From Corticium candelabrum (taxonomy: Eukaryota; Porifera; Homoscleromorpha; Homosclerophorida; Plakinidae): a DNA stretch of 64,000 nt. The stretch is taken from assembly GCF_963422355.1 (NCBI RefSeq), contig NC_085104.1:5414298-5478297 (forward strand), in the 5' to 3' direction. The notes under the pieces are model-generated. The model was given only the letters and a program-made list of their open reading frames with translations. It did no database searches and was not told where the DNA came from. This document shows positions 23,801 to 35,363 of the stretch, in pieces; position 1 is the first letter of the stretch, and every line of letters begins with the position of its first letter. The translations under genes and the position numbers were made by a program.

Positions 23801-25417
23801 TTACATTCAGGATGAGCAGCTGATCAAAGAATACCGTGAGAACACTGAGAAGATGCGTACTCAGCTTGAACAGATGAAAACGAGGTATAACAGCCCATAT
23901 ATCACATCCTTTAGATCAGAAACACACAGCTCACGGAGATGGCAGCTCCTGACATTAAAGACTTGTCTGTTGCCAAGGTTTTCCAAATAATACAGTTGTG
24001 GAAATGATCAAAATACTGTATCCGGCCTAATTTTTTTATAATGTGCAACATTCAGTAATTCAGGCATTTACTGACATTTTCACCCAAGTCTTCCTTGATC
24101 GCGAAAAACACAGGAGCTGTTATGCTTGTAGCGTGTGCATCCTGCTGTGGCTAGATTTGTGTTGCATACAAAGAACATGCCTCGATGTCCCAGAGGAAAC
24201 GAGTCGCATGCTTGTTTGAGTGTGATCAGGAGGCCCGAGAACAGAACTACACAAGCTTCAACGTTCAACGATGTAACCAAACTGAAACTACACTATTATA
24301 AATTGACTACCAAAGTTATCTCTGCAATTTGGATGTAGGAAGCAGATTTAGTGTTGTTTGTTGCAAGTGCACAGACTAGAATAACATAGCTGCTACTTGT
24401 TAATTTATTTGTCTCTGACCTTGCTGAAGCCACTGCATGTAGTTGGTGATGTGATACATATTGTGTATAACAGCTTGTGGTTGACTGGCACTGTAGCCAC
24501 TTTAAAGTTTGTGTATTATTCATTTCTGTCATTTTTAGTGCCAAGGTGTTTCAGCCAACAAAGTGTCACTATTGCACAAATCTTATTGAGCTACCAGCCG
24601 TTCACTTTCTCTGTGGTCACAGCTACCATCAAAGGTTGGTCGACGTGGAGTTAAATAATTCAATAGAGTTCAATGACTTCGTTTTCTAGCTGTTTAGAGG
24701 CGGCCGAGAGTGAATCTGAATGTCCTTTGTGTGCAGAGAAAAACAGGTTTGTGCTGTTGACATCGTAAACCCTCATTAATTAAATGAGCTAATTTCTGTC
24801 ATATTTCCATAGTCAAGTGAGATCATGGGTTATGTTTGATTTGTGTTGTTTGTTTGCATGCATGGCTTGTTGTATTAGTTACTCGTTGGACTAACACATC
24901 CAGACCACCAAATCAATACGTTTGGTCTTGTGCATATACTCACATACAGAGCGAACGAACCATTGCATTAGTGAATGAATTAGTATCCATGTTGGCCATT
25001 TGTGCAAATGCTGTGCACCAAACATGTAGCTTGACGACGCATACTTCCATCTCTTAGGGATATTTTAGACAAAATTCGCTCTCAGGAGCACGGCAGAGAA
25101 TTGCATGAAGAATTTCATCGTGAAGTGAGTACATTTGCAGACTTGCAAACGTTTGGTCGTGACGTGTTCGTACACCATTGCAGCTGTCTCAGAGCATCGA
25201 CCGATTCTCTGTTGTCGCAAAGTACTTTGGACGAGGAGTCTTCAACAAGGTTTTTTCTCATGGTTTGTCTTGACGATGATGTACGATGTGATGTGTTGTG
25301 CAGGTGACTTACCTAACTGAAGCACCAAATCAGGCTAAACCTCTTCCAGTGAAGATCGAACTTCCAAGAGAAATTTTTCTACAACCCGGTGCACATATGG
25401 ATGGTCGGCCATACTGA
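10263..25417 (+). CDS. VPS11: VPS11, core subunit of HOPS and CORVET tethering complexes
   Basis: The 924-residue model (human about 941) has 32 exons: 10263-10277, 10330-10404, 10968-10984, 11361-11523, 11585-11632, 15428-15496, 16647-16750, 16807-16862, 16922-17019, 17205-17291, 18339-18472, 18542-18757, 19064-19138, 19207-19285, 19342-19386, 20952-21053, 21107-21148, 21290-21436, 21603-21708, 21761-21861, 22585-22662, 22714-22767, 22828-22916, 22978-23052, 23115-23206, 23278-23411, 23811-23884, 24539-24634, 24690-24746, 25058-25124, 25184-25249, 25304-25417. All junctions keep phase. Landmarks are WRNYGFFDKELVK at the N-terminus, an N-terminal beta-propeller region, clathrin-type helical repeats from about residue 360, a coiled coil near 770-795, and a C-terminal RING-H2 (KCHYC, FLCGHSYHQ, CPLC) in exons 28-29. 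VPS11 scaffolds late-endosome/lysosome fusion, with the RING binding VPS18-type partners. Exon 3 (17 nt) is the only uncertain exon. Confidence 0.95.
12211..12513 (+). other. Unexplained 100-codon ORF in a VPS11 intron
   Basis: ATG at 12211 to TAG at 12511-12513 inside the 3.8-kb intron 5. The translation is not low-complexity and includes PLQIPVEYQISVEDDTSD and DAWLLLGKHAHAN. No family was recognised, and there is no matching splice structure. It could be a transposon fragment or chance. Confidence 0.2.
12850..13469. mobile_element. Harbinger-type MITE, 620 bp
   Basis: The left end GGCCACAAGAAGAAAATTAG at 12850-12869 is mirrored at the right end up to 13469. About 31-32 bp are inverted with one mismatch (through TTTGACAGG). 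The element is flanked on both sides by TTA (12847-12849 and 13470-13472), a 3-bp duplication of the TWA type used by PIF/Harbinger elements. The interior is AT-rich and non-coding. It sits in VPS11 intron 5. Confidence 0.75.
15232..15305. repeat. (CA)n microsatellite
   Basis: About 36 uninterrupted CA units near the end of VPS11 intron 5. Confidence 0.95.
16268..16565. repeat. G-rich tetranucleotide minisatellite (GGGC/GCGT/GGGT)
   Basis: About 300 bp of tetranucleotide units, mainly GGGC mixed with GCGT and GGGT, all on the plus strand in VPS11 intron 6. Runs of three Gs recur every four bases, giving very high G-quadruplex potential. The 4-bp unit and lack of stops leave long ORFs in several frames on both strands. 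Those are composition artefacts and not genes. Confidence 0.95.
17828..17892. repeat. (TA)n microsatellite
   Basis: About 32 TA units in VPS11 intron 10, a likely cruciform-forming and length-variable tract. Confidence 0.95.
19869..20252. mobile_element. MITE with TACTGTATTTCTTC-type ends
   Basis: The left end TACTGTATTTCTTCAATTAA is mirrored by the right end reading TACCGTATTTCTTCGATTAA on the other strand, about 20 bp with two mismatches. The total is 384 bp in VPS11 intron 15. The interior has GGCGGCGTTTATTCGAGG-like words also near the other end, extending the inverted repeat imperfectly. A TA target is possible but cannot be told from the terminus. Confidence 0.6.
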
Positions 25418-26752
25418 TAACTGCAATGTCATATTTTCATGTACTGTAGTGTTTGGTTTCAAGTTTAGCAATACAATTATGTTTTTGTAATTTACCCCAA
25501 CCCCTTGGATAGCAATAACTGTCAATAATTAGCCGTGGTTTGCACACTAGCTACTTTGGTATTACAGACTACCCATGCTTGCGAAGGTACAGTATCTAGA
25601 TGTTGCAGCCCACAAGAGGGGTTGCGTGGCCCTGGTGAAAAGGGTAATGTACTATCCAAGCATGCCACTGTGGCTGTGTAAAGTTGAGTGGAAATATGCC
25701 CTACATGCTCTTATCGATAAGAGATAGCACAACCGACTTTTTCAGTTAATCTCATTTTTCAGATGACCGACACTTCACACCCAATGGAGACTGAATACAC
25801 ACATGATAGGAAACTATCAGAATTTAACATTTGAAGTAATGCTATAGATGCTCTAATAATATGAATAGAATGTCAATGTTTTCTAATCATTGTTACAGCA
25901 ATGTCTGTCTGCTCAGTCTAGGCAGCTGCTGGTTTAGAAGAAACCTAAATAGTTAGGCATCAGGAGAACTAGCAACTTTGGAGTGATTGTAGTTTGGCAA
26001 CTATGATTCCATTGCAGATTTCCGACATGCTGTTCTCTGGGAAATGTCTGCATAGACTTATATCTGACCTCTTACTCGGAAGTGCAAACACTACCAAACA
26101 CTTTCTGCACATCGTACACACTCACCTCACATGGCTACGAAAGTGCTAATTAGATGGGAAACAGATAACACAAGGTCACGTGTGTGTGTGGTGTGTGAGT
26201 GTGCTGACTGCACTACGCTGTGTGTGTGTAGTTGCAGAAAATGACATTTGACCATTCATCATTGAAATGATTGCCTGAATACCATCTAGACCAAGTTTCA
26301 GGTCAGTAAGAGATTTCCTTGCATTTTTTAGATTTTACAACTCTAACTCTAACATAGTGTATATGTCCCTTAAAAACACACAACAATGAGCAACAACTGA
26401 TGAAACAGCACTAAACAGTGAGCCACATGTTGATGTCCAACATCCATCTAATGTGGACGATAATCAAGATAGCTACCTGTTTCACAACATGCACATACCA
26501 ACTGGTACAACGAAAGCAAGTCAACAATTACTACAAAGAAATGAAGCTACACACCTGGCCAATTCATCTCCTACTGCAAACATTGTTATTATTGTTATCA
26601 ACTGAAATATTAATTAAATATAAATCGAAATATAAATGGCCACACCTTGACCATGTTCTAAAAATAGAGCCAACTTGTTAACTTAATTAAAAGTATGTGT
26701 TCGGTGATCTCCACTCTGGTTGGGAAGTATAAAAATCTAACGACTGAAAGTA
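25418..26752. other. Convergent intergenic region VPS11 / DYRK4-like
   Basis: The 3' ends of VPS11 (+) and the kinase gene (-) face each other across 1.3 kb. No canonical AATAAA was spotted soon after the VPS11 stop. Nothing else was recognised. Confidence 0.5.
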
Positions 26753-29700
26753 TTAATCAATCTGTGGTAAAAAGCCTTTGTTTCCACTGCCTTTATGATT
26801 TAGCAAACGTGATGTGTTTTTGGTTTGACCGACATTTTTCATGCCATCCAACTGACCTGCTTGTACTTCGAGATCAATGTCAGATTTTGGTGCCGTCATC
26901 TGTGTGTGTTGTTTCAGTGGAGGAAGTGCTACCGACGGTTTCTGTCTCGTACTTGTCTCTCTGTGAGTTTCATCATCAGTTCCAACGGACATTAAGTGTT
27001 CGCTAGTGGCAGCTGGTTGCACAATGTCTGCAACTGGTTGCGCTCCGGTGGTTGTCTTTTTTAGTGCCTGTGACATATGTGCACATGGATGAATACAAAT
27101 AACATTCTTTGGAGCGAGATGGTCTGACTTCACGTATCCAGTCGTGCTGCAATGCTTCGAGTGGAGACATTCGTTGTGCTGGATCGAGACTAACATAAAT
27201 GCACAATGTAAGGCTGATTGTGAATACAGGAAGTAAAGGTCAAGATTGTAGTTCACACACACACACACACACGCACACACACACACACACATGCACACAC
27301 ACACATGCACGCACTCACACATGCACGCACGCACACACATGCACACACACACACACACACACACACACGGTTTGGTCTTGGTAAGGTACCACAGACAGCA
27401 GACGGAAGTGATCGTAATTCACCACTTACACCAAACAATGCTGAACAAAGTCAACAAAGAGCTCATTATTAGTCTTCACCGCATCCGCCAATTTGACAGA
27501 ATTCGGTAGTCGTTTGACTCCCTTTGAATTAACCACCCTCGCAAGCATTCCCCTGGAATCTAACATTACCACATACATTAATTCCACAATCAGCACAAAA
27601 CGCGTCACTCCAAGTATTCTCACTGAAAAATAAATGTTGTCTTTGAGCTGCTTGTAGAAGACGAGGTGACGGGATGCCACAGATCTGCACAGAAACGAGA
27701 AACCTCAGTCAAAACCACATGATACCATACACAACATAGATAATGTTCCACTCAGTTCTATAATGGTTCCAACCATATGTAGTTACAATACAAATAGACT
27801 AGAACACATTTAGACATCCCGCAACATAATACGATCAAGAAGTTAGGCAAGAACACAATTAGTGTCGAGTCCAAGGAGTTCGCAGAACAGCAAGCATGTA
27901 CGTCGAGTCATCAGCACCTACTACACCATGCACACATACTTGACAAGGTCACTCCAGCTGTTTGTGTACTCTATAAAGCATCACTCATCTAACATATTAT
28001 GTGACCATCCAATATTGTGGATCGAGGCTGGATGAGAATTTCGATATCACACAGGGACGAAGGCATCTGTCCACCCGGGTGGCCGACATCCAAGCACCAT
28101 ATCTTTGTTTGTCTGTCCTATCAACGTGTCAACAACAACATCGACAAAAATAGACATTTGGATAAGTACATACTGGTTCAAGCAATTTCAATAAATGCCC
28201 CAGGGTACTGTACCAATTTGGTGATATAATATTGTATTAATGGTTTTCCCCAACAAACAATATTGATCATACTGACTGCCACCGGGTATGTATGTCGTGC
28301 ATATGTGCCGTACCTGTATGATACATGCCAACTGCTCGCTCTCGTCTTCACCGGGAAAGAGAGGAAATCCTGAAAAAACATGTCAGTCTCGAGTGTCAAC
28401 TGCGACAGTATATGACTATGCTTGCCAGTGTAGAGTTCACATAGAATACAGCCGAGACTCCACATGTCAATTGCGACACCATACGGAAGGCCTACAACAG
28501 CAGCAGCCGGCAAATATTGAGAACGACTTCATTACGGTTTACCAAATTGGAACTGATCGTATTACAAATCGGTTAGTATTGGGTGTGACTATGAGTGTGT
28601 TTGTTGCTGTTGACCAATTTGTCCATGAGACAGTCGAGTATGTTCGGTTGGTCATCTGAGGAAACATACAATACATTGTGTGCAGTGTTGTTCACTTGTC
28701 TGTCAATCTGTCTGCTCGTCTGTCCATTTGTTTGTCCATCTGTCTTTCATTCGTTTCTTTCATTCGCAGACTAGTCTTGCATTCTTCGTGTCTCTCTGTC
28801 TGACTTCCTCTGGTATCTAATACTATTAACTGTAAAGTCACCAATAAAAACCACCCTCAAATAGTAGCCACACAAATTGCGTTAACTATCCATGAACGTG
28901 GTCTCAAATATAAACCACGGCTTTTACTGGTGACTTTAGGGTATTCGTCGCCGATTATTTCAGTACAAGTCGGTCCTCAAATTGACACACTCCACACAAA
29001 TTACTGAGGACGCTCACCTAGTATTACTTCTGGAGCACGATAAAATCTACTCTGAATATATGTATACACTGAAACACATACGAATCAACTGACATCGTCA
29101 TCAAGAGATACCATACGTTCGTCACCTCTTCGAAACTCATAACAACTAGAACCAAAGTCGATAACTTTTATTGACGTTTTACGCTGATGTTTTAGTAGAA
29201 TGTTTTCCTGCAAGACGACTGTAGCTGACTTTCAATATCTTGACAACAGAATACAACATCACCTACTGGTTTTAGATCACAGTGAATGATCTTCTCGCGA
29301 TACAATAACTTTAGACACTGAAGTAGAGCATAAGCAAATCTGCCATACAATGCATATAAAGTCTTTACCTGGATAACAACGGTATAATTTGCACTTCATG
29401 TACCTTCGAACGACAGAGAGACTGAAGCCACGATATCCATTCTTCTTGATTAGTTCATACAAATTTAGTCTGCATAAACCATTAGTGACAGAAAGTAGAA
29501 AGCATGATGTACTAGGGCATCAGTACTAGAGTTGCACCAAATTATCGAATCAGTATTGGTTATCGGCTAACATAGGCATATCAGTTTTATATGGTAAATC
29601 TTGCATAGGTGTGCCCCAATGGGTTGCGCATGTGTAGTGAGTCCATTAGGACCATGTGAGTTGTGTGCATTTTGTCAAAGAAACACAAGTCCCCATTTGG

Positions 29701-30361
29701 GAGCATTTCGAGGTGGCTGAGGACACGATTCACATGATGCAAGGCTTGTAAAACATGATCATCTATGATTATCTATAAAATATATAATTATATCAGATAT
29801 CAGTATTGGCTTGTTTGCTTGGATATCGGTTATTGGTATATCGGCCAAATACCAGTATCGGTGCAACTCTAATCTGCATGTATATCAAGTATGCACACAG
29901 GGAGGCAAGCAAACAAGAAAGCAGGGCAAGAAAACAGCTTTGCAAATGAGAAAGCAGGTAAGCACACGACCAGTACATGAGTATGTAGGTGAGCAGAAAA
30001 GCAGGCAGGTGGCCAAGAGAACAAGTAGGCAAGGTGACATGGCAGAGTAAATAAGTACATATTACTGAGACACTACAAAGGCAGTAGTCGCAGTCATTAG
30101 CAACAATGTGGAAGGCTAACTCACCCCAATAATTCAAAAACGATACATAAGTGATTGCGAAAATAGAATGATTCAAGCATGTGCACAACATTGTATCGAC
30201 CCTGCAAATCCTAAACAGAAAATTCACGCAAACTATTCTGAATACACGTACAAATAAAGGATTGCTAACCTTGGATCGTATAGCATGTAATATTGCAACT
30301 TCAACAGTAGCTTGTTTATGAAATCTACAACAAGTAAATCAAAACAATAAAGTAAATAATT

Positions 30362-30413
<52 letters not shown>

Positions 30414-30687
30414 CACACAAATATAAAATACTAGCGAAGTAGCTCGTTCTTTGCCCGGGCTGATTAGATTATTGAACGTTAGTTAATATCCTGTTGAAGA
30501 CAAATGAAATTGTAATCGAGTGTTCCATTCTAGAAACGTGTAGGTTGGATTCGGTGCTACTGAAATCAGAATTTAGAGAGAAACACAAGCACTACATGAG
30601 TGGCTTAATCAGCAAGAAATCTTCAATTGCTGGAAGCATTGCGAAGGACAACAACACGTACAGTCTACATGAAACTGGTGTGTGTGT

Positions 30688-30768
<81 letters not shown>

Positions 30769-31944
30769 CAAATGAACTGAAAGGTGTTAGTTAATATCCC
30801 ATTGAAAAAAATGAAAATGTAACCGAGTGTCCCGTTCCAAGAAATTATCAGCAAGTCTTCCGTCCAGAGTTAGATATCAGGGCAGCAGAAACTTGGAAGT
30901 CACATGCAGTTATTTACCACCCGAATAAGCGATTCCCCATATACATGACCAGTCTTGCAGCTGACAGTCCCGTTGGATGTCGTCACTTTGAAGGCGTTGC
31001 TGCCATTGTAGGAAAAAGGTGTAGCAAACTGGTAACTCGGTACAATCCATGGATTACCTGTACAAACCATGGATCAACAACCCTAATCAGAAGTCCAAAC
31101 CCATAACCCTAACCCGTAACCCTAACCCATAACCCTACCCAGTAACCCTAACCAGTAACCCTAACCCGTAACCTAACTCTCAAATTACCCGGTAAAACTA
31201 GAAATCCATGGTTTGTCCATATCCGCTCTTTGGGCATGACATATATACTGCTAATTCTTCAGAACAGAGTAAAAATGCATGTGAATGAGATATACTTCAT
31301 GCTAAATTCTCAGAATGAGATACTCATGCAACAACAAAATTTGCAGACAACATTAAATTAATTAACTAACAATAACTAATAATCTAATTTGCCCGTGCGG
31401 AGAATGGTCTTGCATTCGGAGTTTGGATTGCTTTGGGAATCACCTGGTAGGCTGTGATGGTCAAGGGAAATGGAGAACACGCTGTCATGATGCTCTGTGT
31501 GATGTGTCTTCTTTCACGCTCTTTCAGTCAACAATTCTAACTGTCGAAGAGAACAACGCTGCTCAGTCGACAACAACATGCATTCAGGTGATGTCTTTCA
31601 TCCTGATTTCAAACAAGGATCACCCACGTATTTCGATATCTCAGTACGGCATTCTTTTCAACCACAGTACATCATCAAAGCTGCACACTATGTAGGTGCA
31701 GCAGCAGAAGCAGGTCAGATTGAAAAAGACAGCCGTCACGATGATTTTGTGAAAGCTACTGGTGGCATATTCCACCCACTAGTCATTGAGACTTTTGGAC
31801 TGTGGACCAGCCATAGTTTGCTGGTCATTAAGAACATCGCTAGAAGACTTGCCTTTCAAGGAAATATATCAATGAGCAAGACTACCACTAACTTGCACAA
31901 ACAGCTATCTGTGACATTATGGCTATATACTGCCAAGATGATTT

Positions 31945-31983
<39 letters not shown>

Positions 31984-34900
31984 CATTATATTCATATACA
32001 TTAAAACCCAAACGATCCCCAAATGGTCACCCAAACAATCCCCCAAACACCCCAAAATATATGATCCACTAGCAACATCACAACAACAAATACTATACAT
32101 ACCTTCGCCTATTTCTAATAATCTTGACGGCCACAAAGTCATTGGTTTTATGGTCAAGAGCCTACAACATAAAAGACGACACTATGTACAAAATTCTGTC
32201 AAGCTATTATCAGTTCATACTTTCACGACTTGACCAAATGAGCCTTTGCCAAGAATTTCTAGCACCTCGTAACGAAATGCCAGATGATCGTGTGGAATAC
32301 ACACATAATTGCCATTGTCGTCGTCATAACCTACAACATCCCACACAAAGTTAAACAGCAGCAATCAAAGCAACATGTCCAAAATACACCCATACATAAA
32401 TTTCACAATTATTGCATAATGAACAGTGTATCTCATTGAGTACAGTCATCGTCCACAGTTATGGATGAAGAATGCACTACACGTTGACATGAATTGATAA
32501 CTTTACATGTAACTCATATACAACAAGCTGATGTCAATGTGTTGCGTCTGCACTCCAGCAGACATCGATGACAACTATAAAAACTCATTACGTCAATTCA
32601 AAAACAACTGAAATGTGTCCAAGTTTCTATTCAACATAATCTGCTGTCGTAAACAATCCTACGCACATTGAGTCTAAATACCTTAGAAAATTTATTAATA
32701 TTAAAGCTACAACAATGGACTACCTGAAACAATACGTAGAGTCTGAGACCATTACTAAACAGATTATTCCAGAAAGCTACCAAAGTAAACATACGCATTG
32801 CACAAGAAAATGCAATGAGATCACTGTACATGAGTCATTGATCCAGATATCCCATATACAAATACCTAACACTACACAACAAACATAATCACAACATTAC
32901 AACTACTAGATACAGTGTTTGCAAGTGTGTCTAATAGCAGATCAACACCAATGATGCCTTCTTCGTTCAAACAACTTTCTTTCTAAAACCAAAGCAATTG
33001 TCAAGTTTGGGTAACTCAACCGAATGTATTTCTCAAAGGATTTCTTGCTCTGACAATTTCTTATGTTTTCATAGCAACAGTAGCCTTGCAGTGCAGTCCG
33101 AACACGTCTGCTTTGTTGAAGTCAACTAGGTAAATACTTCTTGTTCGGGTAGTATGCCTGCTGTAAGTGTCACAGTAGCAGAGAGTCCACTCTGTTTGGT
33201 AAACGGTAGAGTGCTGAGAGTAGCTGAAAGCTAGACGGCCTACTGATGGAAATGCGTGGGATGTCCAACGCCTACCATGTTGAACATGTGCAAAGTGCAT
33301 GCACAGCTGAGGCATGAAGCCTATTTCAAATGGTTCTGTTAGCAAACGTAGGGCTTCATATAAAATTCGGAAGACATCTTTTTCTTTGCGGCTAGAAGTG
33401 ACTCGAGTGTAGTGTGGTAACTGTATCAGTGTACCCATGGGCTCACGTCAGGAAAAAATTGAAGAAAAAATAAATAACCCAACTGACCAACCACATTTAC
33501 TAGGGAATTCAATGTTATCCAAACTTGACAACTTTTGGTTTGGCCTTATCATACTAAATGCATTCTCACAAGACATTTTAAAGACATTTAAAAATTCAGA
33601 AATTCAAAAAATCTCTCGATTTAAATCAATTTCAAAGATTTTAGACACATCAAACACCAGAAGGTAGACAGGTAGACAGCAACGTTTGCATGTAAGATGA
33701 CTACACCACGAATAACATGTAAATGTATGTTCACTCATTCATTTCATTGTAATCATTCATTTGTTGTTATTTAACTTAAAGCACATTCAAGGTCTACATC
33801 CAGTACATTTCAAACGCATTCTTGCTATATTCGCTCCTTACCATGATTGCGGGAAGCACCTCGAATGCCCGGCATTTTCTTTGCTTCCAAACCAAGAAAC
33901 CAAATCTCAGCGAAGTCAATAATCTCAGATCGTTCATATTCCGACAAACGATCAGCAAAATGTCTCAAAGCAGCTACACAAAAAACACCAACAGTCACAT
34001 CCACACAGATATAAATCTTAGACAAACATGCAGTCTACACGTGGACTGTGAAAAGCAGTTAGAATGTTCACATGATGATCTATAATCTCAAGAATGGCAT
34101 AAATCTGTTCTGTTTGTCCATAGCATTATTTCTAACTTCATTGCCGTCATTATAAAGATACAGATAAACTTGAAATTTAAGATGAAAAATATGATCACTG
34201 TGCAACAGCACACAATCTGGTGCAGAGGAAATGTTGCAATGTGCAATAATGTTTAGCTAACTATAATGTTATGATCCCCTCACCCTTGAGTTCAACGTAT
34301 TTGTAAAAATTTGCAAACATACTTTCATAATCAAAAGCGTATTTCTAACTTGCATATAACTACTCTTGCTTCCTAGAATCTCCTGATACCATTATCTCTA
34401 TCTAGAGTACTGTACAGTCAACTTCGTTGTGTCATGCCTGCCATCTTCTAAACATTTGTCCTTCTTTATTGCAAAGCTGGCAATATAGTAAAACTACCAT
34501 ATCTACTCGAGTATCACCCCACCCCTGGCCCATTAGGTTGGTCCCTAATTAGCTAAAGTATGAAATGGGGCCTTGCTTGAGAACATGACACGTACAGATG
34601 TTAATAGGTGAAAGTCTCTGACCAACTCAAATGTTGCAATGCTACGCATAACACTGCACCTTACATTTATCATAAGCTTCATTTACTATCTAATTTTCTA
34701 TCTCCACGTCACAGTCCGAGTCAGTCATTAGACAGTAAGTCTGCAGCCTCATTTTTGATACGTGAAACTAATCAAAAGCTCGGCATCTTGCAATCCGTCT
34801 GGTGCATTTGAAATGCCACGACGAAGAAACGACTTCATAAATACATCGTTTTGGATCACTATCCACAACTCCTCATATCCAGTTTAGTACAGTCTGTTGC

Positions 34901-35316
34901 GATGGGTGCAAGGTTGCCAAGACACACAGAGTCAATCATTAATTAAACAGTCTTTTAGATGCCAAGTGGCTGTACAAGGCTGGTGCATCCACCAGACATA
35001 AACACAAGGTCCATGTTCCTCTCACTGGCATCCGCCTGAATATTGTCGGATTTATGAACTATGTATTCATCAACAAGTAGGCTGCAGACATTGTCTTCCA
35101 TATTGCCACAAACCCTACTCATCCAGCCACACACATGGTCTTGTGTAGTAAAATGATCCATTTATTAATTACAAGTTGACATTACCTCCAGGCTTCATTG
35201 GAAGAGAAATGCCTGCATCAATGTCCGTTTCTGTCTGCAATCTGCTATTACTTCTAAATGAGAGTTGTTACACAGTCATAAATATTATCAAAAGCATACA
35301 ATGCATGTGCGTGCGT

Positions 35317-35363
<47 letters not shown>

